Part shown: piece by piece, positions 17,259-26,343 of the stretch
Position numbering within the stretch: position 1 is the first letter of the stretch
Layout of the letters: every line of letters begins with the position of its first letter
Assembly: GCF_900176345.1 (NCBI RefSeq)
Contig: NZ_FWXU01000011.1
Location: forward strand, 62,001-126,000
Direction: 5' to 3'
DNA length: 64,000 nt
Origin: Rhizobium sp. RU36D
GTDB lineage: Bacteria; Pseudomonadota; Alphaproteobacteria; Rhizobiales; Rhizobiaceae
Notes under the pieces: model-generated
The model's input: the letters and a program-made list of their open reading frames with translations, nothing else
Told to the model about the DNA's origin: nothing
The model's database searches: none
Translations under genes and position numbers: made by a program

Positions 17259-18512
17259 ATGACAGTTCCGGAAGACGCGCAACTAATTTTATCGAGGCAA
17301 GGGCGCCATACCACCGATCCGATCGTCGCCAGAAGCTTATCTGATGTGCCCGATACCGCGATGGCATGTCACCTGATCGAGGAAATCGGGGCTGCCAAAG
17401 CCGACTGCGGGCCTGTACGCCTTGAGGACGACGATCCGCTCGTCCTCTATGGCGCCGGAAATTTGGGGCGCCTCGCCCGGGACCATCTCAATCTGGTTGG
17501 CCGTCCGATCGCCCTGGTTGTTGATCGTGATGCCGCAGCGCTTTCAGCCGACCCGTCATGGGGCGGCCTGCCGATGGCCGCTCCCGATAACGTACCAATG
17601 TCGGTCAAGGAAAACGGCATCCTCGCGGTCAGCATCGTCAACTTTGCTTTTGCGCCGCTGCAGGCGGCGCTGAACGATGCGGGCTGGAAACGCGTCGTGC
17701 CATTCTATGACGTTGCGGAAGCTTTTCGCGACCGGCATCCCCTATCCAATGGTTGGTTTGCCGGGGAATTTGCAGCAGATGACGTCACGGCGATGAAGCA
17801 GGTGGTGTCCGCATGGTCCGATGATCTGTCGCGGGCGCATTACCTCCAGTTCGTGGCCTGGCGCAGGCTGCGTGAAGAATGGTCGTTTGACGAGGCTCCG
17901 ATCAACATCGCCGACCGGTTCTTCATTCCAGAAGTCAAGGCGGTCCTGACGGACAGGGAGGTCTTTGTCGATGCAGGCGCTTATGACGGGATCGTCCTGC
18001 GCCGCATGATTGATGAGACCGGAGGCAATTTCGCCTCGATCCATGCCATCGAGCCGGACCCGCACAGCGCCTCGGCGCTGAGCGAAACGGTAGCAACCTT
18101 GCCGCCAGACATGCGCGAGAAGGTAACCGTCAGCGATGCCCTCCTGGCGGCAGACGCGCGTGACGCGCGGTTCCATGCGGGGCTTGGCTATGCATCCCAG
18201 ATTGCCGCAACCGGCCAGACTGTCCGCCGAACCACTCCCCTTGATATCCTGGATATCGCGCCAAGCTTCGTGAAACTGCATCTTGAGGGCGGCGAACTGT
18301 CTGCGTTGATAGGCGCGCAGACGATGTTGCTCACCCATCGTCCGCTGCTTGCCATCACGGTCTATCACAATGCGGATGGGATCGTGGCTATCCCCGAATG
18401 GCTTCGCAACACCTTGAGCGATTACCGCTTCCTGTTCCGGCTGCACAGTTGGTGCGGCACGGGCGCCGTCGTCTATGCCATTCCGGAAGAGAGATACCGA
18501 GCCCATGTCTGA
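17259..18512 (+). CDS. FkbM-family methyltransferase with N-terminal extra domain
   Basis: 417-residue protein counted from the ATG at 17259; an in-frame TTG at 17202 would add 19 residues but has no clear ribosome site. The N-terminal half contains a dinucleotide-fold-like VLYGAGNLGRLARDHL (about residues 58-73). The C-terminal half is an FkbM SAM-dependent methyltransferase, with VFVDAGAYDGIVLRRMI as SAM motif I, HAIEPDP, and the late KLHLEGGELSALIGA. FkbM enzymes methylate hydroxyls of sugars or polyketides. The layout, sugar-dehydrogenase-like domain plus methyltransferase, resembles proteins from surface glycan loci. It overlaps the next methyltransferase gene by 8 bp. Confidence 0.82.
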   Translation: MTVPEDAQLILSRQGRHTTDPIVARSLSDVPDTAMACHLIEEIGAAKADCGPVRLEDDDPLVLYGAGNLGRLARDHLNLVGRPIALVVDRDAAALSADPSWGGLPMAAPDNVPMSVKENGILAVSIVNFAFAPLQAALNDAGWKRVVPFYDVAEAFRDRHPLSNGWFAGEFAADDVTAMKQVVSAWSDDLSRAHYLQFVAWRRLREEWSFDEAPINIADRFFIPEVKAVLTDREVFVDAGAYDGIVLRRMIDETGGNFASIHAIEPDPHSASALSETVATLPPDMREKVTVSDALLAADARDARFHAGLGYASQIAATGQTVRRTTPLDILDIAPSFVKLHLEGGELSALIGAQTMLLTHRPLLAITVYHNADGIVAIPEWLRNTLSDYRFLFRLHSWCGTGAVVYAIPEERYRAHV

Positions 18513-19227
18513 TACGAAAACCAGGCCGTTGATCTACGATCTGGGCATGAACAACGGCGACGATACGGAATATTATCTGCGCCGCGGCTTTCGCGTGCTG
18601 GCGATCGAGGCCAATCCGGGCCTTTGCGAGGCAGCAAGACAGCGTTTCCAGACGCAGATAGAAGCTGGCGACCTGACGATCCTGCACGCGGCGATCTGGC
18701 AGCACAGCGGAGAAACCGTCTTTTTCGTCAATGTCGACAACGATCACTGGAGCAGCATCGACATCAACTGGGCCGGGCGCGACGACAGCCGATGTCAGGA
18801 AATCACGGTGCGCTGCGTCACTTTGCTGGAGCTATTTGAGACTTATGGCGTGCCCCATACACTGAAGATCGACGTCGAGGGCGTGGATCTGGTGGTCCTG
18901 CAGCAATTGGCCTCCGCCGAAGCGGTTCCGGCGTTTCTGAGCGTCGAGGATTGCCGCTTCGGCTTCGACTACCTTCGTATCCTGGCCGAGGTCGGATACA
19001 CCAATTTCAAACTGCTCGACCAGTCCAAGGTGCCCGATATGCGGGACGACCGGCTAGGGCACCAGTTCAGGCCGGGTTCCTCCGGTCCCCTGGGGGAAGA
19101 CATCCCCGGCGGCTGGATGGACTACGATACGATGGTCGAGCTTTATGCCACAACCGTGCGCGACCGGCAGGGAACCCGGATCGCACCTCGGACTCAGTGG
19201 TTCGATATACACGCTAGGAAAATATAG
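18505..19227 (+). CDS. FkbM-family methyltransferase
   Basis: 240-residue SAM-dependent O-methyltransferase. Motif I is LIYDLGMNNGDDTEYYLRRG, motif II is VLAIEANPGLCEAA, and TLKIDVEGVDLVVLQQL is the FkbM hallmark before the active site. The ATG at 18505 overlaps the upstream FkbM gene and follows a GGAAGAGAG ribosome site. It probably methylates a sugar hydroxyl in the product made by this island. Two different FkbM enzymes in a row suggest two methylation positions. Confidence 0.85.
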   Translation: MSDTKTRPLIYDLGMNNGDDTEYYLRRGFRVLAIEANPGLCEAARQRFQTQIEAGDLTILHAAIWQHSGETVFFVNVDNDHWSSIDINWAGRDDSRCQEITVRCVTLLELFETYGVPHTLKIDVEGVDLVVLQQLASAEAVPAFLSVEDCRFGFDYLRILAEVGYTNFKLLDQSKVPDMRDDRLGHQFRPGSSGPLGEDIPGGWMDYDTMVELYATTVRDRQGTRIAPRTQWFDIHARKI

Positions 19228-19244
19228 GGATCGAAAGTACCGGC

Positions 19245-20057
19245 ATGACCGAAGATCAAAAATTCGCTGAATACGTCCGCGGAAACATTCTTGGCGCAGG
19301 CCAGGACACCGGCTTCATCGGGCTGTCGCAGATCTGGGTGCGGGAATGCATCCGGCATAACTATGCCCAGAACTTCACCTGGCTCGGGCGACCGATCATC
19401 CAGGTTCCGCAGGATATCTATGCGATCCAGGAATTGATCTGGCGTTGCCGCCCGGATCTCATCATCGAGACCGGCATTGCCCATGGCGGCTCGTTGGTGA
19501 TGAGCGCATCCATGCTGGCCATGATGGATTACTGCGACGCCATCGAAGCCGGCACGGTGCTCGACCCGAAGGCCAGCACCCGGAAAGTGGTCGGCGTGGA
19601 TATCGATATCAGGCCGCACAATCGCGCCGGTGTCGAGCGCCACCCGATGCATCACAAGATCCACATGATCCAGGGTTCATCGGTCGACCGGGGCATCTTC
19701 GACCAGGTGCTTGCGCATACCGAGGGCCAGAAGAAGATCATGGTCTTCCTCGATTCCAACCATACCCATGAGCATGTGCTGGCGGAACTGGAGCTCTACG
19801 CACCGCTGACGTCAAAGAACTCCTATTGCGTCGTGTGGGACAGCGGCGTTGAAGATCTTCCGCCCGACATGTGCGCCGACCGTCCCTGGGGCAAGGGCAA
19901 CAATCCCAAGACCGCTGTGTGGGAATACATGAAGCTGCTGGAGTCAGAAGGACGCACCGCTGCCGACGGTGATGCCCTGAAGCTCACCATCGACAAGACG
20001 ATCGAGCACAAGATCATGATCACGGCCTCGGCGGACGGTTTCCTCTATCGCGCCTGA
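19245..20057 (+). CDS. CmcI-family protein (cephalosporin hydroxylase / rhamnosyl O-methyltransferase)
   Basis: 270-residue protein of the CmcI family. It has a SAM-binding loop LIIETGIAHGGSLVMSASML, an acidic binding strand VVGVDIDIRPHNRAG, and VFLDSNHTHEHVLAELELYA, the metal-binding DSNHTHEHV stretch typical of this family. Despite the family's cephalosporin name, members in polysaccharide loci act as sugar O-methyltransferases that need Mg2+. It is the third methyltransferase-like gene in a row, 17 bp after the FkbM gene, and its operon ends in a strong terminator. Confidence 0.86.
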   Translation: MTEDQKFAEYVRGNILGAGQDTGFIGLSQIWVRECIRHNYAQNFTWLGRPIIQVPQDIYAIQELIWRCRPDLIIETGIAHGGSLVMSASMLAMMDYCDAIEAGTVLDPKASTRKVVGVDIDIRPHNRAGVERHPMHHKIHMIQGSSVDRGIFDQVLAHTEGQKKIMVFLDSNHTHEHVLAELELYAPLTSKNSYCVVWDSGVEDLPPDMCADRPWGKGNNPKTAVWEYMKLLESEGRTAADGDALKLTIDKTIEHKIMITASADGFLYRA

Positions 20058-20091
20058 ACATAGAGCGCAGACGCCTCTCCTATGACGAAAG

Positions 20092-20128
20092 ATTCGGACC
20101 GAAGGCGCTGACCGCCTTCGGTCCGAAT
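20092..20128 (+). terminator. Rho-independent terminator after the methyltransferase operon
   Basis: A perfect 16-bp stem, ATTCGGACCGAAGGCG (20092-20107) with its complement (20113-20128), closes a 5-nt loop and is followed by TT. It lies 34 bp after the CmcI-family stop and is one of the strongest hairpins in the window. Confidence 0.85.
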
Positions 20129-20183
20129 TTGCATTGGGGCTTGGTGTCGGGAACATCAGCGGCACTGCCCGCACCAAAGCGAA

Positions 20184-20207
20184 AAGGCCGGCAAAAAGAC
20201 CGGCCTT
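20184..20207 (-). terminator. Terminator of the radical-SAM/TPR gene
   Basis: AAGGCCGG (20184-20191) and CCGGCCTT (20200-20207) form an 8-bp stem with an 8-nt loop. On the minus strand the 3' arm runs into TTTTCG. It lies 64 bp after the stop at 20271 and faces the plus-strand terminator, closing the convergent operons. Confidence 0.75.
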
Positions 20208-20270
20208 GCCAAATTCAGATGCGGTGCCATCGGTCACCTGCCACGCCGAGTTGCCTCGGCTTAAGGCCCC

Positions 20271-21950
20271 TCACCCGACGTGTGAGATCAGTTGCGGAGC
20301 CTGATTGACCGGCAAAGCCAGCGTCAAGGCGTTGGAATAATCGACGTCATATCGCTCTGCCAGCTCGCGCCAATAGGCATCACGTTCGAAGATCTCGAGC
20401 GCCTTGGTCGCGTGGTCGATCGCCAGCTTCTGCTCGCCGGTCGCGGCATAGCACCGGGCGAGATACAATTGCCCGAGCGCATGATCGGGATACTTGTCGC
20501 AGACATTCTTCATGTAGTGAATGGCGACATCGTAGCGGCCGATGCGCATGTTGTAGTTCTCGATGAAGTTGACGCGAAGCTGCGTCTCGTAGGCATAGGC
20601 CTCAAGCTTCTTGGGATCCTGGCCGGGAATGTTGAGCACTGTCTTCGTTGCGACGAAATCGTCGTTGTCGGTGGACTGGATATAGCCCTTCTCGACGCAG
20701 ATCTCGTAAAGCCGGCTACCATAAATGGGGATCGCCAGATAGACGTGGATCCAGTCGAAGCCGTTGTCCAAGAGCATTTCCAGCGTTTCCTGCCGATGCT
20801 CGTCCTCTTCTCCGGGAAGGCCCGCAACGATGAAGACGTGGCTGCGCACATCGAATTTGCGCAGAGCCTCGACTGCCGGCCGGATCAGCTTCTTCTTCAG
20901 CGGCTTCTTGATGATATTGTTGAGCACGTGATCCGAGCCCGACTCCACCGCCAATGCAACGGCCGACACCCCTGCCCTGGAGAAGAGTTCCGCCACTTCC
21001 TCGTCGATGGCATAGACCGCCACGCCGTTTGGAAATTCCAGGCGCACATCGAGTTCGGCCAGGGCGGCCAGCAAACGCTTCGCCCGCTCCTTGTCCTGGA
21101 AGAAGTGGTCATCTTCGACCATCAGCACGGTCATGCCGAACTCATCGCGCATTCGGCGAACGTCCTCGACAACACGCTCGATCGACATGAAGCGGACCGT
21201 GCGGCCATGCAGCGACGGATTGGAGCAGAAGACGCACAGAAACGGACAGCCGCGCGAGGTGTGTATCGCCATTTCGCGGCGCTGTTCGCCGGCATAGCGC
21301 TTGTCGATGCTGCGGCTGTTGTAATTGTCCAGATCGAGAATTTCATAATTGAGCTGGGGGATGTCATCGAGGTCGTCGATGAAATCATGTGCCGGCACCT
21401 TGCCGCGCGCCACGCCCTCGCGGGTGACCCAGGCCTTATGGTCGGCCAGCACGACCGTGCGATCCGGGGCGTCAATCAGCGCCTTGAGCGGCTGCTCGCC
21501 TTCGCCCTTGCAAATCGCGTCCAGGTCCGGACACCGCTCCAACATCATCTTGTAGGCGGCAGACGGCAAACCGCCCCCGGCAATGGTCAAGATATCCCGG
21601 TCGAAGGCTTTCACCGTCGCAACCAGCGACTGGATATAGCGGAACGAGGAGTTGAACAGGGCCGAAACGCCGACGATGTCGGGACGGAACTGATCGAGGA
21701 TACCGCGCAACTGGTCGGCGAAAATCTGCTCGTGGTCGTCGGCGCGACCGTCTTCGACCAGTTCCTTCAAGGTCACGTTGAGATCCACCAGCTGAATCTC
21801 AAGATCCGTCTGGCAGTTCTTCTTGAGGTAAGTCTCCATCGACAGGATGCCGTATGGAATGGTGAAGGCCGGAAGGACGGCGTTGCGCACCTTGCCGATA
21901 TAGTCAGACGCATTGAAGTATGGCGGTATAACAAAAAGCAGTCTCGTCAT
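20271..21950 (-). CDS. Radical SAM protein with B12-binding-type and TPR-like domains
   Basis: 559-residue protein. The N-terminal third (about residues 1-170) has the cobalamin-binding-type Rossmann domain found in class-B radical-SAM enzymes (DIVGVSALFNSSFRYIQSLV, then LTIAGGGLPSA), without the classical DxHxxG motif. The radical-SAM core has C235-x3-C239-x2-C242 in TSRGCPFLCVFCSNP, followed by VLMVEDDHFFQDKERAKRLL. The last 100 residues form two TPR-like repeats (DHALGQLYLARCYAATGEQK). Such proteins perform methyl transfer or other radical reactions on unactivated carbons. GAGG precedes the ATG at 21950. It is convergent with the methyltransferase operon and probably tailors the same product. 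Confidence 0.85.
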   Translation of the reverse strand: MTRLLFVIPPYFNASDYIGKVRNAVLPAFTIPYGILSMETYLKKNCQTDLEIQLVDLNVTLKELVEDGRADDHEQIFADQLRGILDQFRPDIVGVSALFNSSFRYIQSLVATVKAFDRDILTIAGGGLPSAAYKMMLERCPDLDAICKGEGEQPLKALIDAPDRTVVLADHKAWVTREGVARGKVPAHDFIDDLDDIPQLNYEILDLDNYNSRSIDKRYAGEQRREMAIHTSRGCPFLCVFCSNPSLHGRTVRFMSIERVVEDVRRMRDEFGMTVLMVEDDHFFQDKERAKRLLAALAELDVRLEFPNGVAVYAIDEEVAELFSRAGVSAVALAVESGSDHVLNNIIKKPLKKKLIRPAVEALRKFDVRSHVFIVAGLPGEEDEHRQETLEMLLDNGFDWIHVYLAIPIYGSRLYEICVEKGYIQSTDNDDFVATKTVLNIPGQDPKKLEAYAYETQLRVNFIENYNMRIGRYDVAIHYMKNVCDKYPDHALGQLYLARCYAATGEQKLAIDHATKALEIFERDAYWRELAERYDVDYSNALTLALPVNQAPQLISHVG

Positions 21951-22277
21951 CGCAACCTCATTGAAGACTTCCCGCCAGCACCGGTCAGGGGGACGCATTT
22001 TTCCTGGCCTTTAGGCGCCGCATCCATGTGCATTTCGGCTGGATCATGCCACCGCACTCCCCAACCGCCGCCGTTTATCTGCACAAGCTACGCTCTAGAG
22101 CTTGTACCAGGCTTTCTTCTCGGCGCCTTGTGGTCCAAGCCGATGCGGGTGGGGGGGCGGGGGTGTCATCAAGCCCTACTGACCCACGATAGGTTTCCTC
22201 AAAACGCAAGCCTGGCATCAGATTAAGGCCATACCATCCTAGATGGTGCTGGCTGCGTTGGTGACAGGAAATTAGAT
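21951..22277. other. 327-bp intergenic region with a G-tract
   Basis: This gap separates the divergent radical-SAM and GT2 genes and must hold both promoters. I see no convincing ORF. It contains GGGTGGGGGGGCGGGGG at 22147-22163, enough for four G3 runs with 1-nt loops, so a G-quadruplex is possible. An imperfect hairpin (22228-22253) lies shortly before the GT2 start. No clear -35/-10 pair stands out. Confidence 0.5.
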
Positions 22278-23546
22278 ATGGTAAAGCAACCCAAAGTGTC
22301 GATCTGCGTTCCGTCGCGAAACCGCCAACGCTACCTCAAGGCGACTATCGAGGGGATGGTGCGAAATCCTCGGACGGATGTTCAGTTCGTCATCGCGGAT
22401 AATTCTGACGATCCTGAGGTCATGAATAGCTACATGGCCGGTCTGCGAGGTGATCCTCGCATCGTCTATATTCCATCGGCCCCGCAGACCCTGTCCATGA
22501 TTGATAACTGGGAGCGCACGATGTGCGCCGCGACCGGCGAGTGGATTGTCTTTATCGGCGATGATGACCATTGCGATCCCGACGTCGCCGATCTCATCGG
22601 CAATGTCGAGCAGCACGTGACTGATGTCGAAGCGGTCGGCTGGGGCAGCATATCCTATGCCTGGCCCGTCGAAGGAGAGCCGGTCGGATTTTTCCACGTA
22701 CCGCTCTACAAAGGCGCGAAAAGGTTCACCCGCAAGCAATTGCAACAGCGCATGTTCGGGTGGGAAGGCTCGACGATCGTCCCTGGATCGGGCTTCTCGG
22801 TGTATCACTCCGCGATCAGCCGGTCGCTGCTGGATAAGATCAGGGACGAAGCCGGAGGACGCTATTTCGAGCATCCGGTGGTTGACTACGACATGGCCAT
22901 GAAGGTGATCAACAACGGCAAACAATTCGTGTTTTGCGAGCGTCCGTTCTCTATATTCGGGGCCTGTCCGGAAAGTAACTCCTATTCCATCGGTCGAATG
23001 GCCGATATCAAGGCGAAAGTCGCCTTGTACGAGGCCGAACTTGGTCGCAGCTTCGATCTTGATCCATATCTCAAGGATTTCCCGTTCAGCAACATGCTGG
23101 GCGTAAGCTCGTCGATCGCCATCGCCCAGCAATGGTACAAGTGGAAGTACAAGTTCCAATACCTCAATTGGGAGCGGAATTTCGTCATGGCGTGCGCGCG
23201 ATCAGTGGAGCACTTCCGAGATCGCGAAGCCTTCGATGCCATGCGAGCCGCTTATCAGACCGCCCTTCGCCAGTGGCATGGCGGCCGATTTTTAAAAGAT
23301 TTCAATCCAAAGTTCAAAGGCTATCTCAAAGAAGTGCCCACCGGTTTTACCGATAATGGCGTTTACGTGCGCAACGACGTGGCAGGCGCGGCAAATCCCC
23401 ATGAGATCTACGATATCGTCAACGCAATAGTCGAACCTATTGAACTGATCGATCTTGAAGGCACTGTGGGGGCGGGCGCCAATACGGCTTCGCACAAATT
23501 GCTTTCCAAGGTGCGTAGCGCCGGTTCTCGCGGGCGCTTGCGGTAG
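22278..23546 (+). CDS. Glycosyltransferase family 2 protein
   Basis: 422-residue GT-A enzyme. The N-terminal 110 residues carry the GT2 hallmarks VSICVPSRNRQRYLKATIEG, QFVIADNSDDPEV and the metal-binding GDDDHCDPDVADLI. The C-terminal part has no domain I recognise. An AGGA ribosome site precedes the ATG. It would add a sugar from an NDP-donor to a glycan or lipid carrier. The following gene encodes a second, shorter GT2 protein; both may build the oligosaccharide tailored by the methyltransferases and radical-SAM enzymes upstream. Confidence 0.85.
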   Translation: MVKQPKVSICVPSRNRQRYLKATIEGMVRNPRTDVQFVIADNSDDPEVMNSYMAGLRGDPRIVYIPSAPQTLSMIDNWERTMCAATGEWIVFIGDDDHCDPDVADLIGNVEQHVTDVEAVGWGSISYAWPVEGEPVGFFHVPLYKGAKRFTRKQLQQRMFGWEGSTIVPGSGFSVYHSAISRSLLDKIRDEAGGRYFEHPVVDYDMAMKVINNGKQFVFCERPFSIFGACPESNSYSIGRMADIKAKVALYEAELGRSFDLDPYLKDFPFSNMLGVSSSIAIAQQWYKWKYKFQYLNWERNFVMACARSVEHFRDREAFDAMRAAYQTALRQWHGGRFLKDFNPKFKGYLKEVPTGFTDNGVYVRNDVAGAANPHEIYDIVNAIVEPIELIDLEGTVGAGANTASHKLLSKVRSAGSRGRLR

Positions 23547-23650
23547 GTAGCCGCCAGACGGCAAAACATGGCTCTACTGTCGGATTCTCCTCCCCAGTAC
23601 AGCCAAACACAGCCTTCAAGGGACGATGCAGCAACGGGCGGGGCCATGAT

Positions 23651-24667
23651 ATGACGCAGCTTTCCATTCTTATCCCCAGCAATCGCCCATTGAAGACATC
23701 CATAGCCTCTCTCGAAAGCGCATTGATCTACGCGGAAAAGACCGGCGCGCAGGTGATCGTCGCAGACAATTCAGGAGACCCGGACAAGAAGCGGCACTTC
23801 GAGAATGCATCGCCGCACCTGACCTATATCGACACGGACGGATTTGACGCGCGGCGCAACTTCCTGACAACGATGGAAACCGCAAACACGCCATATGTTC
23901 TCGCGATGGGCGATGATGACGAACTCTATTCCCTGGACGGACGACGGCGGGTGGATCTGGCAGACCTGCCAAACGACGTTGTCGGGGTCAGGCCCGTTAC
24001 CATGGTCTGGACAGTGCAGGACGGCGCGCGCTCGATAGAGAAATTTCCACTCGACGCCGAGAATGCCGATGATCGGATCCGCCAGCTAGTAAAGGCGGCT
24101 CCTCGCAACAACAGCGTATTCTACAGCGCGTTTCGGCGAGAACTGCTGGTCAGCCTCTATCGCAAGTTCAATGCGTGTCATCCCACCCTGGGTGATTATT
24201 GCGACTGGGTGCTGATATACTGCCTGATTGCCTCAGGGCGTATTCTGCACGAGCCCGCAACCCTGTTCCGTTATGATCTTGGCCGTTGGGCTGAGAAGAG
24301 TTCGTTGGAAGAGACCAAGCTTCTACTGTTCCGCCGCGCGGGGCTTCCGGATGAAGCTGAGCTTTATACGGCGCTGCTGCGCTTCGTCGATATCCACGGC
24401 CTGATGACATGGAAAGGCCTGCCGCTTTCTGACGAACAACGGCATAGGGCGCTGGCCATCAATGCCCAGATCACCTTGACCAGCTTCGCCCAGTCGGTCG
24501 AGAAGAACCCTGGAATTTACCATGAGCAGGCACGACGATTTGCAAACCAAGTGCCCAGCATCAACAATCTCGACTACGCCTATCAAAGCGCTCTACCTGT
24601 CCTTGAACAGCTACAGCCTGGCTTGGCCGAGAAATATGCCAGCTATCTTAATAGCATGGTGAGTTAG
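23651..24667 (+). CDS. Glycosyltransferase family 2 protein
   Basis: 338-residue GT2-like enzyme. It opens with LSILIPSNRPLKTSIASLES, continues with VIVADNSGDPDKKRHFEN and has the acidic metal motif LAMGDDDELYSLDG. The domain is about 250 residues, followed by a helical tail. It lies 104 bp after the other GT2 gene on the same strand and is the last gene of the island. I see no strong terminator between its stop and the convergent ATPase gene at 24805. Donor and acceptor sugars are unknown. Confidence 0.82.
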   Translation: MTQLSILIPSNRPLKTSIASLESALIYAEKTGAQVIVADNSGDPDKKRHFENASPHLTYIDTDGFDARRNFLTTMETANTPYVLAMGDDDELYSLDGRRRVDLADLPNDVVGVRPVTMVWTVQDGARSIEKFPLDAENADDRIRQLVKAAPRNNSVFYSAFRRELLVSLYRKFNACHPTLGDYCDWVLIYCLIASGRILHEPATLFRYDLGRWAEKSSLEETKLLLFRRAGLPDEAELYTALLRFVDIHGLMTWKGLPLSDEQRHRALAINAQITLTSFAQSVEKNPGIYHEQARRFANQVPSINNLDYAYQSALPVLEQLQPGLAEKYASYLNSMVS

Positions 24668-24804
24668 CACGGCGCGGAGTGATGGAAGGGTACGCTGCGG
24701 TGAAGGGCCTCCTATCCGGTCCGAAAGGCTCCCGCTCCACAAATCTTTCTGTTGAAGAAGGGCTATCATCATCGTGCAGCGGTAACTTGAACCTACAGAC
24801 CCAC

Positions 24805-26058
24805 TCACATCGACCACAGGATCGAGATGGGTGCTGCCTGCAGGCGTTCGGCGAATGGTGTGATGCGGTCATGATCATGCAACACGAGGCCTCGCACGAA
24901 ACGGTCACCGACGGCTGCCTGCAACTGACGTAACCCACGAAAATCATCTGCCTTGACGGTCGCAGACGCCTTGACCTCAATGCCGATGATCCGACCGCGC
25001 CGGTCTTCGATCACGACATCGACCTCATCCAGATCCTTGGTTCTATAGTGTGAGAACGATACGCGTCTCTCTGACCAGGATGCCAGCTTCATCAGTTCGG
25101 AGACGACGAAACTCTCCAGAATGGCGCCAAATCGAGTCTTGTCACCGGATAGCCGGGCCAGTTCATCCTCGCGCAACGCAGCCAGGAGCCCCGTGTCGAT
25201 GAAATGCAGCTTTGGCGTTTTGACAAGCCGACTAAGCCGGTTGTTCGACCATGGCACCAGCGTCTTGATGAGGAATAGCCGCTCCAGGATGGCTATGTAT
25301 TTCTGAGCGGTGACCCCGGATAATCCCAGCGCCGAACCGAAGCTGCTATTGTTGATCAACTGCCCAGCGTGCTCCGCAAGAATATTCAGGAGGCGCGGCA
25401 AACGATCGAGTTGATCTATGTTGGCAATGTCGCGCACGTCGCGGTCCAGGATCAGACTGACATAGTCTTCGAGCCACGAGACGCGACGGGCCGCCGTGGT
25501 GCGCCTCAAGGCTTCAGGATAGCCACCGGCAAGAACCATGCTCATCAGGTCATTGCCCAGAACAATCTTACCGTCAACGGCTGGTTCCTCCCCCGCAAAC
25601 AACCGATCGAGCATGAGGCCCGGACTTGCACGGATTTCGGCCTGCGCGAAGGGTAGAAGCGGAATGACAGCCATTCGTCCGGCGAGCGAGTCAGCAATCG
25701 CAGGAATGGTCGCGAGATTGGCAGAACCTGTTAGCAGAAACCGGCCTGGCTCCTGGTCCTCATCCACGCTTGCCTTGATTGCCAGCATCAGATCGGGCGC
25801 TCGTTGGACTTCGTCGATAATCGCCCGCTTGATTCCGCGAACAAACCCTGTCGGGTCGGCTTTAGCGGCATTCAAGGTACTCGCATCGTCCAATGTGATA
25901 TATGGCCGATCCCTGTCTGCGAACATGCGCGCGAGCGTTGTCTTGCCAGCCTGCCGAGGCCCCGATATCAAAACCACACGGGTATCGGCGAGCGCTGCCT
26001 CTATGAGAGGCAAGGCTTTCCGATCGACAAGCGACTTTGGACTCGGATGTTCATTCAT
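24805..26058 (-). CDS. AAA-family ATPase with DUF4143
   Basis: 417-residue ATP-binding protein. Walker A is GPRQAGKT (residues 33-40), followed by LARMFADRDRPYITLDDAST. Walker B is AIIDEVQRAPDL (Asp82/Glu83). The C-terminal half is DUF4143, with an endonuclease-like stretch FSHYRTKDLDEVDVVIEDRR and GIEVKASATVKADDFRG, which resembles the PD-(D/E)xK fold of many DUF4143 proteins. The biological role of this widespread family is not settled; it is common in accessory regions and defence or toxin-like settings. It stands alone here between a glycan island and an efflux operon. Confidence 0.85.
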   Translation of the reverse strand: MNEHPSPKSLVDRKALPLIEAALADTRVVLISGPRQAGKTTLARMFADRDRPYITLDDASTLNAAKADPTGFVRGIKRAIIDEVQRAPDLMLAIKASVDEDQEPGRFLLTGSANLATIPAIADSLAGRMAVIPLLPFAQAEIRASPGLMLDRLFAGEEPAVDGKIVLGNDLMSMVLAGGYPEALRRTTAARRVSWLEDYVSLILDRDVRDIANIDQLDRLPRLLNILAEHAGQLINNSSFGSALGLSGVTAQKYIAILERLFLIKTLVPWSNNRLSRLVKTPKLHFIDTGLLAALREDELARLSGDKTRFGAILESFVVSELMKLASWSERRVSFSHYRTKDLDEVDVVIEDRRGRIIGIEVKASATVKADDFRGLRQLQAAVGDRFVRGLVLHDHDRITPFAERLQAAPISILWSM

Positions 26059-26343
26059 GCGGCCATTCTTAACTCAATTGCCGTCTGATTTAAAGTAAGA
26101 TCCCGTCCATTTTTAAATCTAAAGAGCGGCCAACCTCGAACCGGATTGGTTCTGGACTCCCTTACCCTGAGTTCAATAGGAGCCCCTGCAACATCGGGCT
26201 TGGATGGCTCCGCCCCTGTTCCGACCATTGGAAGCTAGTCCCAACCTCATGACGCGCCTGCTGTGACGATGCATCGTCAGAAGCGAATCCTTGAGACCAT
26301 GATCGCGTCATCCGACGGCGAACATGAGACTTTCGCTGATCGC

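Noticed and set aside
20292-22226. 644-codon plus-strand open frame
   Set aside because: It is antisense to the radical-SAM gene, which has clear motifs (C235/C239/C242) and a good start; the product is rich in Arg, His and Val with no domain, a usual shadow in high-GC DNA.
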